From the NCBI RefSeq assembly GCF_018131225.1, contig NZ_JAFCMM010000008.1, positions 62,001 through 126,000 on the forward strand: 64,000 nucleotides of DNA, in the 5' to 3' direction. Position 1 is the first letter of the stretch, and the number at the start of each line of letters is the position of its first letter. The notes under the pieces are model-generated. The model did no database searches. It was not told the DNA's origin and saw nothing but the letters and a program-made list of their open reading frames with translations. The stretch comes from Bradyrhizobium sp. U87765 SZCCT0048 (lineage in GTDB: Bacteria > Pseudomonadota > Alphaproteobacteria > Rhizobiales > Xanthobacteraceae). Shown in pieces: positions 43,902-52,652 of the stretch. The position numbers and the translations under genes are program-made.

Positions 43902-44207
43902 TCACGCCAGCGGGCGCTTGACGCCGCCACCGAGCGGACGGCGCACCACCTTGCGCTCGACCACGACGGCGCGCTGGCCGCCACGCTCGGTCGGGATCGA
44001 GCGGATGCTCTGCGGGGCGCTCGGCCGCGCCTTGATCACCTGCGGACGCACCTTGGCCGGATCGAGGCCCATCAGCGCCGAGGCGATATCGATCTGGCCT
44101 TCCAGATCGTCGGTAATGCCCTGGGCGGCAAAGATCGCCTCGTCCAGGGTCGGGGGATCGTGCCGGACCCGGCGCGTTCCGTATTTCGTCTTCCAGTCTT
44201 CGCTCAT
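43902..44207 (-). CDS. Conserved small hypothetical protein
   Basis: 101 residues, start MSEDWKTKYGTRRVRHDPPT. The N-terminal half is acidic and helical (LDEAIFAAQGITDDLEGQIDIASALMG), while the C-terminal half is basic and probably disordered (PLGGGVKRPLA). No membrane segment or known motif. Composition and codon use agree with the chromosomal genes, so I take it as real. It is the last chromosomal gene before the tRNA-Arg island boundary. Confidence 0.65.
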   Translation of the reverse strand: MSEDWKTKYGTRRVRHDPPTLDEAIFAAQGITDDLEGQIDIASALMGLDPAKVRPQVIKARPSAPQSIRSIPTERGGQRAVVVERKVVRRPLGGGVKRPLA

Positions 44208-44435
44208 CTCTCGGCTTGCTGCGTTAAGCCCGGCGCGGGACCTCCCCGCAGCCGGCGGCCGATGCCGCCGGACAGCCGTCAGCCTACCTTTTACCCGAAA
44301 TGATTCAAATGTATGACCCCGCCCGCGGCATGGCCAGGAAGCGAAAAGCGCAAGGGAATGGTGACCTTAGGCCGCCGAAAAGCGCCGGCCACCCGGTTGC
44401 CCCACCCCCGCCAATCAGCTAAAGGATGGCCGGAT

Positions 44436-44505
44436 GCACCCGTAGCTCAGCTGGATAGAGCGTTGCCCTCCGAAGGCAAGGCTAAGTCAAGTGGGTTGTG
44501 GGTGC
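44436..44505 (+). pseudogene. Damaged tRNA-Arg copy at the island boundary
   Basis: The first 25 bases (acceptor 5' arm and D-arm) are identical to the intact tRNA-Arg at 44727, and a good anticodon stem with anticodon CCG follows (GTTGCC-CTCCGAA-GGCAA). After 44480 the T-arm is lost: there is no GTTCGAATC loop and the spacing is short, though TGGGTGC can still pair poorly with GCACCCG. This looks like the 5' half of the original tRNA left after integration in the anticodon or T-arm region. Confidence 0.75.
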
Positions 44506-44726
44506 TAGGTAAGAAAATTGAGCAAAACCAATATCTTGGTGATGCTCGAAGGAAGCGCAAAAACCGCTTCCGTGGTCACGGAAGCATCACGGAAGCAAAC
44601 TGAAGGAGGCTGTAGAGAACGAGCGGCGACAATCGGCAGAGCTTTTTAGCCTAGTCCGGTATCGTCGATTCGAAGTCGGATTCGTGATTGACCCAGTTCG
44701 GTCTCGAACCCTATCTGAACACAGAT

Positions 44727-44803
44727 GCACCCGTAGCTCAGCTGGATAGAGTGTCGGCCTCCGAAGCCGAAGGTCACAGGTTCGAATCCTGTCGGGTGCG
44801 CCA
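44727..44803 (+). tRNA. tRNA-Arg(CCG)
   Basis: 77 nucleotides with encoded CCA. Acceptor GCACCCG/CGGGTGC, discriminator G, anticodon loop CTCCGAA with anticodon CCG, and T-loop GTTCGAATC are all standard. Its 5' half differs from the damaged copy at 44436 in the anticodon stem (GTCGGCC against GTTGCCC), suggesting that it was brought in or rebuilt by an integrating element. Foreign genes start 12 bases past its end. Confidence 0.96.
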
Positions 44804-44814
44804 CCCATTTTTCT

Positions 44815-45726
44815 TCAACTTGATCTTTGCTCCAGTTCGACCGCCATATTTCTGGCGATGCCGAGCAGATGCAGGGCTGCGCGTTTGGGATTGGTATCAA
44901 GCCAGACGGCGCTTATCGTGCCGATGCTGTCCGGTCCGACGATTGGCCGCCATACCGTACCAGTGATATCGATGGCGTCGGCAAAGCTTACCCCGGTGAC
45001 GGTAAAGCCACTGCCAATCTGCACTTTCAGAACGATCGTGGCCTGACAGGCCTGACACTGTTCGATAACGGGTGCCCGTTCTCCGGCGGAGATGCGATCT
45101 GTAAGCCAAGGCTCGAGCAGCGGACCGTCAGCGCCTTGCGGTACGAGCAGCCGATCCCCAGCAAAATCGCTCCAAGTCAAGGCTTCCTTTTCGGCAAGGC
45201 GATGATCGGCCGGCAGCAAAGCGACCAGGCCTTCACTCCAGATATCTTCACGCCGGCAGGGTCTAGTTTCATAGCCGCCGCACATAAAGGCTATGTCCAG
45301 ATGGCGACGACGGATGGCGTTTGTATGGTTGCGGCATGAACCATCCTGAAACGTGACGGCAATGCGCGGATAGCGCTTTTCGAACCGATCAATGAGACGG
45401 ACAAGGAACTCGCGACCGAACGGTGTGCTGAGGCCGATGCGGAGTAGGTCGTTATGTTTTGTTTGCTGATTGCCTTGGCTGAGCGCCGCCTCAAGCCCGC
45501 GATAATGTTCGCGCACACCCTCGATCCAGTCCCGTCCGGCAGCGGTCAGTCTGACGCCGTTATTGTGGCGTTCAAACAGGAGCAGGTCGAGGCGTTGTTC
45601 GATGGCGGCAATGTTTCTGCTAACGGTAGACTCCTGAACGCTCAGGGCCTGCGCGGTCTTCCGCATGCTACCCAGTTCGACGACCTTGAGTACATATTTC
45701 AAATGCCGCAGGGCAGCTTCGTTCAT
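44815..45726 (-). CDS. LysR-family transcriptional regulator
   Basis: 303 residues from ATG 45726 (MNEAALRHLKYV). The N-terminal winged helix-turn-helix is clear (SMRKTAQALSVQESTVSRNIAAIEQRLDLLLFERHNNGVRLT), quoted only to show family; the effector-binding domain covers about 90-295. It is the first gene inside the tRNA-Arg boundary and lies in the same direction as DUF488, uvrB and the genes before them. The target is unknown. Confidence 0.85.
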   Translation of the reverse strand: MNEAALRHLKYVLKVVELGSMRKTAQALSVQESTVSRNIAAIEQRLDLLLFERHNNGVRLTAAGRDWIEGVREHYRGLEAALSQGNQQTKHNDLLRIGLSTPFGREFLVRLIDRFEKRYPRIAVTFQDGSCRNHTNAIRRRHLDIAFMCGGYETRPCRREDIWSEGLVALLPADHRLAEKEALTWSDFAGDRLLVPQGADGPLLEPWLTDRISAGERAPVIEQCQACQATIVLKVQIGSGFTVTGVSFADAIDITGTVWRPIVGPDSIGTISAVWLDTNPKRAALHLLGIARNMAVELEQRSS

Positions 45727-45827
45727 ACAGCGAAATCCTCCCGCATGTGATTGAGACGGCGGCTGTCGGTCTGGCACCCTGTTGAACAGAGAGGAGGGCC
45801 TATCTCCTGCCGTCTTTTGTTCGTGCT

Positions 45828-46259
45828 CTAGAGATGCACGATCTCAACGTTAGGCCATTTTGTTGCTAAGTATTCTGCGACAAGTCGTCGATGACAGTGG
45901 TGCGGCTTGTCCTCGCTGCACAACAGGCATCCACCTTCAATTTTCTCCTTGTCGATCATCTCGATCTGGCGTCGCGATATCAGATCCCGAAATCTTGCGG
46001 CATAACTGTTCCAGTCTCCCCCTCTTACCTTGAAATCTTCGAACATATCCTTCGTCGGTGCGAGTTCCGGCAGATGCTCATATTCCATTCCACACAGGGC
46101 TTCGGAAAAATATCTCAGGTCGTCACGCTTCGCGAAGCCTGATAACTGTGAAACATTATTGAGGCGAACATCGACAAGCCGTTTGGCGCCGGAGTCTCTC
46201 AACCTCGTGAAGAAGTGCTGAGCCGATGACTTGGTGAACCCAATGGTGAATATTCTCAT
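45828..46259 (-). CDS. DUF488-family protein
   Basis: 143 residues. The family start MRIFTIGFTKSSAQHFFTRL, the middle LVDVRLNNVSQLSGFAKRDDL, and the end GGCLLCSEDKPHHCHRRLVAEYL, with its conserved CxxxxxxxHCHR, define DUF488. Biochemical role unknown; the conserved Cys/His cluster suggests a redox or metal site. It lies 165 bp downstream of uvrB on the same strand and could be its cotranscribed partner. Confidence 0.85.
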   Translation of the reverse strand: MRIFTIGFTKSSAQHFFTRLRDSGAKRLVDVRLNNVSQLSGFAKRDDLRYFSEALCGMEYEHLPELAPTKDMFEDFKVRGGDWNSYAARFRDLISRRQIEMIDKEKIEGGCLLCSEDKPHHCHRRLVAEYLATKWPNVEIVHL

Positions 46260-46424
46260 CGTCCTGATCTACCCAAGATCCCCAGCCTCACGGATCTGTG
46301 CTGCCGAAGCCCGTATTTGCGTCGGACGAACCATCGTTCCAGGAAAAATACCTCTTTGCTCATTAATGAATGTACTTCAGCGGGTGGCCAGAACGCTTCA
46401 GATACCGATCCACGTCTAATGTGA

Positions 46425-48401
46425 TCATAGATAGATAAACTGGCCATATAGCTTGTCCAGGCGAAGGCGAATGTCTTCCGCCAGTGCGTCGTCGCCGGTG
46501 TCGACGGCCGACAGCAGACGATGCTCTGCCTCGCCGATCCGATTACAAAGCTCCGAGAGGTTGGCACAGAACGCTTCCGAGTGAACTGAAGGTTCGGACG
46601 CCGGAGATTGCTCGGAGGCGATTTTTCGGATGGATGAAGAGGGGGTGACGCCATGCTCTTCGTTAAAGGCAATCTGACGCTGCCTTCGATCGATTGTTTC
46701 ATCCATTGCCTGTTTCATTGCCGGTGTCACCACATCAGCGTAAAGGATTGCCTTCCCGTTGACGTTCCTGGCGGCTCTGCCGATCATCTGAATCAGAGTC
46801 GGCGCCGTTCGTAGGAAGCCCGCGCGATCTGCGTTGAGAATCGCGATCAGGGATGCCTCGGGAATATCCAGTCCCTCGCGCAAGAGACTTATACCGATCA
46901 GGACATCAAACTCGCCGGCGCGAAGGCCGTTTATGATCTCAATCCGGTCTTCCGTCTTAATATCGGAGTGCAGATACCGCGCCCGAACGCCCTTGCTTTC
47001 AAGGAAGGCATGAAGATTTTCCGTGGCGACCTTCGTGAGCGTCGTCACCAGCACCCGCTCGTTTCTGGCCGCACGCTCGGTAATCTCGCGCAGCAGATCG
47101 TCGATGTCTCCCTCGCAGGGACGGACTTCGACTTCAGGGTCCAGCAGGCCGGTGGGTCTCACGATCTGGTCAACGACGCGATCCTGCGAAATATTCAGCT
47201 CATATGCGGCAGGGGTTGCGGAAACGAAGATCGTCTGCGGCTTCATGGCCTCGAACTGCCTGAAGCTCAGAGGATGATTGTTCTTGGAGGACGGCAGACG
47301 GAAGCCGAACTCGATCAACGTGTCCTTGCGACTCTGATCGCCGCTATACATGGCCGAGATCTGCGGAATCATCACATGGGATTCATCGACGAACAGAAGG
47401 CCATCCTTCGGGAGGTAGTCGAGCAAGGTGATCGGAGGAAGGGAGGGATCGCGGCCACTCAGATAGCAGGCGTAGTTTTCCATGCCCGAGCAGTATCCGA
47501 CCTGCCGCAGCATTTCGGCGTCGTTCGTAATCCGCTCATATAGGCGTTCCGCTTCCACATGGCGGTTTTCGCTGTTTAACTGAGCAACACGCCTTTCCAT
47601 CTCTTCAAGGATCGCCGTGGCGGCGGTTTCCACCTGGCTTGCCGAGGCTGCCAGAACCGTCTTCGGCGAGACAAGATAGTGAGCGATGCTCTCCAGTTGT
47701 TGTCCGGTAGCTGCGTCGATCCAGTCAAGGGTCTCGATCACGCCATTCGACAACCTGAGACGAATGGCCTTGTATTCCGAATCCGCTGGAAAGACCTCGA
47801 CCATATCGCCGGTAACGCGATAGGTTCCACGCTTCAGCTTGTGCTCGGTACGATCATACTGCAATCGGGCAAAGCCATGAAGAAGCTCGTTCAGGCTCAA
47901 CCTCGCGCCCGGCGAGAGCGGAACCTGCAATGCCCGATAATCGTCGGGATCGCCCATTCCGTAGATGGACGACACCGAAGCGACGACGATGGTGTCTCGA
48001 CGCTCGATGAGCGATTTCGTCGTGGACAGGCGCAGGCGCTCCAGATGGTCGTTGATCGCGGAATCTTTCGGGATGAACCGATCACTACCCGGCAGATATA
48101 CTTCCGGCTGGAAGTAGTCATAGTATGAAACGAAATACTCCACCGCGTTCTCAGGGAAGAACTGTTTCATTTCGTCATAAAGCTGCGCGGTCAGCGTCTT
48201 GTTCGGCGCCAGGATCAGGGTGGGCCGCTTCAGGCGATGAATCACATTGGCCATTGTGAAGGTCTTGCCCGATCCGGTGATCCCCTTCAGGGTCTGATGA
48301 TGCGCCCCCTCTTCGATGCCTGAGATCAGCCGTGCGATGGCTTCGGGCTGATCGCCCGAGGGGGTATATTGAGAGTGCAAAATGAAAACGCCGGTAGACA
48401 T
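46425..48401 (-). CDS. uvrB: Excinuclease ABC subunit B (island-borne copy)
   Basis: 658 residues, near the usual 670. Walker A GITGSGKTF (39-47), the damage-binding beta-hairpin YYDYFQPEVYLPGSD, helicase motifs DESHV, VSATPA, DVLIGISLLREGLDIPE and QMIGRAARN are all present, so it should be active. The C-terminal UvrC-binding motif is loosely kept (NRIGEAEHRLLSAV). A perfect AGGAGGG precedes the start. UvrB opens damaged DNA for nucleotide excision repair. It sits in a formaldehyde island and is probably additional to a chromosomal uvrB elsewhere. Confidence 0.93.
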   Translation of the reverse strand: MSTGVFILHSQYTPSGDQPEAIARLISGIEEGAHHQTLKGITGSGKTFTMANVIHRLKRPTLILAPNKTLTAQLYDEMKQFFPENAVEYFVSYYDYFQPEVYLPGSDRFIPKDSAINDHLERLRLSTTKSLIERRDTIVVASVSSIYGMGDPDDYRALQVPLSPGARLSLNELLHGFARLQYDRTEHKLKRGTYRVTGDMVEVFPADSEYKAIRLRLSNGVIETLDWIDAATGQQLESIAHYLVSPKTVLAASASQVETAATAILEEMERRVAQLNSENRHVEAERLYERITNDAEMLRQVGYCSGMENYACYLSGRDPSLPPITLLDYLPKDGLLFVDESHVMIPQISAMYSGDQSRKDTLIEFGFRLPSSKNNHPLSFRQFEAMKPQTIFVSATPAAYELNISQDRVVDQIVRPTGLLDPEVEVRPCEGDIDDLLREITERAARNERVLVTTLTKVATENLHAFLESKGVRARYLHSDIKTEDRIEIINGLRAGEFDVLIGISLLREGLDIPEASLIAILNADRAGFLRTAPTLIQMIGRAARNVNGKAILYADVVTPAMKQAMDETIDRRQRQIAFNEEHGVTPSSSIRKIASEQSPASEPSVHSEAFCANLSELCNRIGEAEHRLLSAVDTGDDALAEDIRLRLDKLYGQFIYL

Positions 48402-48552
48402 TAGAAACCCTCCTGCAAGCGTCGTTTCATGGTGAATATCTTCCCGGCATTACTGCCATTAGAACCTAAATACCGGTAGGCTCCGGCAATCCGGTCTTTG
48501 GAGGCGAGGCATGCTTCGTGAGCGCCTTTCGCACCCGAATTAGGTTGTCGGG

Positions 48553-49899
48553 TCATGTTCGATCCCTCCGATCCGGAAGCCCAGGGTCGCTATGAGAGTT
48601 CCTGATCCGCCGAACGGTCCACCATATCGCGAGCAGGACCACGGGAACGAGGGCAGAAATTACCAGTTCGGGTGAAACGATATCGTGGTACCCTGGGAGG
48701 CCCTTTATGAGATAGGACAATAGTCCAATGACATAGTAGGAAATTGCCGCGACAGACAGACCTTCTACGGTCTGCTGAAGCCGCAGTTGCAGCCTCGCCC
48801 TATTGTTCATGGAGGCCAGCAGATCGCTGTTCTGTCGTTCGAGTTGCACATCGATCCAGGATCGAAGCAGCGTCGTTGCGCGCGCCAGCTTGTCGGACAG
48901 GTTGGCCTGACGCTCTTCAATAGAACGGCAGGTTCGCATTGCCGGAGCAATCCTGCGATGTAGGAAACTGCGCCAACGATAGCAGCCGGGGACGAAAGTC
49001 TCGCCGAGTGCGGTCAGCCGTTCCTCGACGATTTCATAATAGGCGCGGCTGGCGCCAAAGCGGTAGAGGCTCGACGCCGTGTCGGCCTCAAGCGTTGCCG
49101 ACAGGTCCGTCAAGCTGGACAGCAGCTCCTCGCTGTTGCGGCGCGCGGACTGGCGCATCTCGTCGGTGATGGCGGCAAGTCGCTTCTCGATCTCCCGCAG
49201 ATGCGGTCCAAGCTGTTGGGTCATCGGGATGCTGAGAAGGGCAAGCGTCCTATAGGTTTCGATTTCGAGAAGCCGTTGGGCCAGGGCGCCAAGCCGTATT
49301 GGCGTTAGCCCCCGATCCAGAATGACAATTCGCGTCAGGCCATCGCTGTCCTGACGGAAATCGGTAATGATATCGGCCATGCCATCCTCGACAAGCGAGT
49401 GGCAGCGGCTGACCGGATCGAAGCGATCTATGTAAGACTGCGCACTCTCCTCAGTCCAGGTCACGACATCCAGACGGATACCCGATACGATCGGCCCAGG
49501 CGGGATGAAGCCATGTTTGAAGGGATCGAGACCCACCGGATTCCCGGTCTCAGGGTCAAGAGGTGCGCACCACAGGTAGGTGAAGAACTCAGTGTGCTTC
49601 TCGCGATGCAGATCGCCCTGCTCGAATGTCAGGCCGTGAAGGGGAGTGCTCTGATCCGGTAGTGAGGCGCCCACCCGGCTCGATAGTTCGGCCAGGGTTT
49701 CGCGATCCTTCGCCAGATTGCCTTCGTTCATGAAGGCAAGTTGCACCAAGGCGCGCGGAGCTTCTACCAAGGGAAACGGGCGGGCATGAAGCTCATCTAG
49801 GGCAATCTTCCTGCTACCCAAGACTGGCATACCATAGACTGTAGAACTGCCAAGCGGTGTGGCGCCTCCTTCACTCAACTGACGGTCCTTCCTTGTCAT
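48553..49899 (-). CDS. DUF3422 family membrane protein
   Basis: 448 residues from ATG 49899 (ATG 49923 would add eight); either start overlaps the end of the dehydrogenase gene. The N-terminal half has the family pattern ELHARPFPLVEAPRALVQLAF and HTEFFTYLW. A helical, coiled middle follows and two C-terminal membrane helices (about 385-405 and 415-435). The topology resembles a sensor or scaffold anchored by its tail; function is unknown. Cotranscription with the upstream dehydrogenase gene is very likely. Confidence 0.85.
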   Translation of the reverse strand: MTRKDRQLSEGGATPLGSSTVYGMPVLGSRKIALDELHARPFPLVEAPRALVQLAFMNEGNLAKDRETLAELSSRVGASLPDQSTPLHGLTFEQGDLHREKHTEFFTYLWCAPLDPETGNPVGLDPFKHGFIPPGPIVSGIRLDVVTWTEESAQSYIDRFDPVSRCHSLVEDGMADIITDFRQDSDGLTRIVILDRGLTPIRLGALAQRLLEIETYRTLALLSIPMTQQLGPHLREIEKRLAAITDEMRQSARRNSEELLSSLTDLSATLEADTASSLYRFGASRAYYEIVEERLTALGETFVPGCYRWRSFLHRRIAPAMRTCRSIEERQANLSDKLARATTLLRSWIDVQLERQNSDLLASMNNRARLQLRLQQTVEGLSVAAISYYVIGLLSYLIKGLPGYHDIVSPELVISALVPVVLLAIWWTVRRIRNSHSDPGLPDRRDRT

Positions 49900-51229
49900 T
49901 CTTCTTTGCGGCGCCGTAACCATCGTAGTTGTTATAAGTAATCAGCCGGGAACCACGATATCCCATACCATGCGTCCACAACCAGCTTAGCGCAACGCTA
50001 AGACGATTCTGCACCCCGATCAGGAAGTAGATGTGAATGAGCTTCCACATCCACCATGCCAGTGTGCCGCGCAGCCGGATCCGCCCCATGTCGACGACGG
50101 CAAGACGGCTGCCTATCGTCGCCAGATTGCCCTGATGCCGATAGCGGAAAGGCGTGGTGGTCTTAGAGCCCCGCATCCGCTGACGGATCAGCCGCGCCAC
50201 ATATTGCCCTGCCTGCTTGGCCGCGGGAGCGAGGCCGGGGACGGGCTTTCCGTCCGGGCCGGTAGCAGCCGCGGTGTCGCCAATCACGAAAATGTCGCGC
50301 TGGCCGGGCACTGTCAGGTCAGGTCCGACGATGACACGCCCGGCGCGATCAGCTTCCGCATTCAGCCAGCGCGCAGCCGGTGATGCCTGCACGCCAGCCG
50401 CCCACAGGATCGTCTGAGCGGGGACAAGCGCACCATCGACAATGACGCCATCGGACGAGCAGTCCGTAACCGGCATGCCGAGCCTGACCTCGACACCCAG
50501 CTTTTCCAGCGCCTGGCGCGTATAGGCGGACATATCCTCCGGGAAGACCGACAGGAGGCGTTGCCCCGCCTCGATCAGCACCACGCGCGTCGCATCAGGG
50601 TCGATGATGCGAAAATCGTGCGCGAGCGTCCGATGGGCGAGTTCCGCTATCGTGCCAGCAAGCTCCACGCCGCTTGGTCCGCCTCCGATGATGACGAAAG
50701 TCTGCAAGGCGGCTCGCCGGGCGGTGTCAGTTTCGCGCTCGGCTTCCTCGAAAGCCAGCAGGACACGGCGACGGATGGTCGTCGCGTCTTCGAGCGATTT
50801 CAGGCCGGGCGCGAAAGGCTCCCATTCGTCATGGCCGAAATAGGAATGCGTCGCCCCCGTCGCGATGACGAGCGTGTCGTAGGCAAGCGCCGGGCCGTCC
50901 TCCAGGAGGACGTGCCGCTCGTCCGTATCGACATGCCGGACCTCACCGAGCAAGGTGCGCACGTCCCTGCGCTTGCGGAAGAGCGCGCGGATCGGCCATG
51001 CGATGTCTGACGGCGACAGCGAAGCGCCTGCGACCTGATAGAGCAGCGGCTGGAAAAGGTGATGGTTGCGGCGGTCGACAAGGGTGACGGCGACACCGCT
51101 TCCGGCGAGCCTCTGCACAACCTCCAGCCCACCGAAGCCTGCCCCCACGACCACCACACGATGGCGACCTGAGGCGGTCTCAAGGCCCGATGCGGTTTCG
51201 CGCATGGGCGAAGATGCTGGCGCGGTCAT
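49871..51229 (-). CDS. NAD(P)/FAD-dependent oxidoreductase, NDH-2 type
   Basis: 452 residues from ATG 51229, whose ATGA overlaps the fghA stop. The FAD motif VVVGAGFGGLEVVQRL is near the start, NHHLFQPLLYQVA is typical of type II NADH dehydrogenases, the NAD motif IIGGGPSGVELAG is central, and GDTAAATGPDG binds FAD. A C-terminal hydrophobic, amphipathic region (WWMWKLIHIYFLIGVQNRL) would attach it to the inner membrane. In this operon it could reoxidise the NADH made by formaldehyde oxidation and pass electrons to quinone. Confidence 0.88.
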   Translation of the reverse strand: MTAPASSPMRETASGLETASGRHRVVVVGAGFGGLEVVQRLAGSGVAVTLVDRRNHHLFQPLLYQVAGASLSPSDIAWPIRALFRKRRDVRTLLGEVRHVDTDERHVLLEDGPALAYDTLVIATGATHSYFGHDEWEPFAPGLKSLEDATTIRRRVLLAFEEAERETDTARRAALQTFVIIGGGPSGVELAGTIAELAHRTLAHDFRIIDPDATRVVLIEAGQRLLSVFPEDMSAYTRQALEKLGVEVRLGMPVTDCSSDGVIVDGALVPAQTILWAAGVQASPAARWLNAEADRAGRVIVGPDLTVPGQRDIFVIGDTAAATGPDGKPVPGLAPAAKQAGQYVARLIRQRMRGSKTTTPFRYRHQGNLATIGSRLAVVDMGRIRLRGTLAWWMWKLIHIYFLIGVQNRLSVALSWLWTHGMGYRGSRLITYNNYDGYGAAKKNDKEGPSVE

Positions 51230-52056
51230 TGGAACAGCGCCGCTGCATGATGGGCCATATGCTCGTCGATGAAACTCGCGATGAAATAGTAGCTGTGGTC
51301 GTATCCGGGCCTCTGACGGAGGATCAGCGGATGTTCCGCTGCCTCGCACGCTGCTTGCAGGAGACTCGGACGCAACTCACGATCTGCAAACTCGTCATCA
51401 AGACCCTGATCGATCAGCAGCGGCAGGCGCTCTCGGACGGTCTTGATGAGTTCGATGGTATCATATTGCTCCCACGCAGAACGGTCATCGCCGAGATATG
51501 CCGTGAAAGCGCGCTCGCCCCAAGGCGCCTGGCTCGGCGCGACGATTGGCGAAAAAGCCGATACGCTGCGATAGCGTCCGGGATTGCGCAGTGCCGCGAC
51601 GAGTGCGCCATGTCCGCCCATGGAATGCCCCGCAATCGCGCGACGGTCATCGGCCGGAAATGTGGCTTCGATCAGTGCCGGTAATTCCTCGACGACGTAA
51701 TCATACATGCGGTAATTGGCAGCCCAGGGCTGCTGCGTCGCATTGACGTAGAAGCCTGCGCCATGCCCAAGATCATAGCTGGGATCGTCTGCCACGCTTT
51801 CGCCTCGTGGGCTGGTGTCCGGCGTGACGATCATGATCCCATGCTCCGCCGCGAAACGCTGCGCGCCGGACTTGGTGATGAAATTCTGCTCGGTGCAGGT
51901 CAGGCCGGACAGCCAATACAGCACCGGCACGCGACCGTCCTTGACCTGGGGAGGCAGATAGACGCCGACCTTCATCGGACAACCCAGGCTGATCGAGTCA
52001 TGCTGATAGACGTCCTGCCAACCGCCGAAGCTGGCGTGATGTTCGACACGTTCCAT
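51226..52056 (-). CDS. fghA: S-formylglutathione hydrolase
   Basis: 276 residues, the standard length. The esterase-D pattern is complete: LYWLSGLTCTEQNFITKSGA, DTSPRG, GFYVNATQQPWAANYRMYDYV, the nucleophile elbow AGHSMGGHGA (Ser145), an Asp near 220, and His in GYDHSYYF. It converts S-formylglutathione to formate and glutathione, the step after AdhC. It is cotranscribed with the upstream VOC and adhC genes and overlaps the NDH-2 gene by four bases. Confidence 0.95.
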   Translation of the reverse strand: MERVEHHASFGGWQDVYQHDSISLGCPMKVGVYLPPQVKDGRVPVLYWLSGLTCTEQNFITKSGAQRFAAEHGIMIVTPDTSPRGESVADDPSYDLGHGAGFYVNATQQPWAANYRMYDYVVEELPALIEATFPADDRRAIAGHSMGGHGALVAALRNPGRYRSVSAFSPIVAPSQAPWGERAFTAYLGDDRSAWEQYDTIELIKTVRERLPLLIDQGLDDEFADRELRPSLLQAACEAAEHPLILRQRPGYDHSYYFIASFIDEHMAHHAAALFQ

Positions 52057-52201
52057 TTTTGTTTCCTTGCTTCGACGGTTGGTGGACGGTGTGCCGATAG
52101 GCTCCTGTTCATGGCTGTTGTGCGGGGGAAGCGCCGGCGGCTGTTTCAGCGCCGGCGACAGCCAGTCATAGGGTTGCGGGTATCGCCATCACCTTCCGGC
52201 C

Positions 52202-52600
52202 TTAGATGAAGGTGTAGGAGCAGACCTTGTTGCCCGCCGGATCGCGCAGATAGGCAGCATAGGCACCCGGCAGGTGGCCACGGGGGCCAGGCTGGCCTTC
52301 GTCAGTGCCACCAGCAGCGAGGCCGGCGGCGTGGAAAGCATCCACTTCGGCGGGCGTCGCGGCAGCAAAGCCGACCGTCACGCCATTGCTGGAGGGCGCT
52401 TCGCCATTACCGGGGCGGGCAATGATGAAAGCGGGCTTTTCGCGACCGTACAGCACCCAACCATTGCCGAAGGGGCCGAGGTTGTTGATGCCCAGAGCGC
52501 CCAAAGCGGCGTCGTAGAACGCTGCCGACTGCTCGACGTCGGCAGCGCCGATGAAGACGTGCGAGAACACGCCGTTGCCGGAGATAACGGGGTCAGCCAT
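52202..52600 (-). CDS. VOC-family (glyoxalase/dioxygenase superfamily) protein
   Basis: 132 residues with the paired beta-alpha-beta-beta-beta modules of the VOC fold: FSHVFIGAADVEQSAAFYDAAL at the start and AYAAYLRDPAGNKVCSYTF at the end. The metal ligands are not all obvious. It may bind glutathione adducts or be a non-catalytic relative. It lies between adhC and fghA in the formaldehyde operon, a place where such genes recur. Confidence 0.85.
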   Translation of the reverse strand: MADPVISGNGVFSHVFIGAADVEQSAAFYDAALGALGINNLGPFGNGWVLYGREKPAFIIARPGNGEAPSSNGVTVGFAAATPAEVDAFHAAGLAAGGTDEGQPGPRGHLPGAYAAYLRDPAGNKVCSYTFI

Positions 52601-52652
52601 GATATTCTTCCTTGAGGTTAGTTATTGAAGTTAACAGACTTGATTTGTCGGA

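Noticed and set aside
44313..44603. 96-residue frame across the damaged tRNA-Arg
   Set aside because: It reads through tRNA sequence and has no family features; only its tail looks like a remnant coding end, noted under findings.
46256..46702. 148-residue minus-strand frame between uvrB and DUF488
   Set aside because: Most of it overlaps the uvrB 3' end in another frame, and the unique part has no family match or ribosome binding site.
48451..48465. FrmR-like site upstream of uvrB (TACTGCCATTAGAAC)
   Set aside because: Only one half matches TACT-N7-AGTA; uvrB more likely belongs to the adhC operon or has another promoter.
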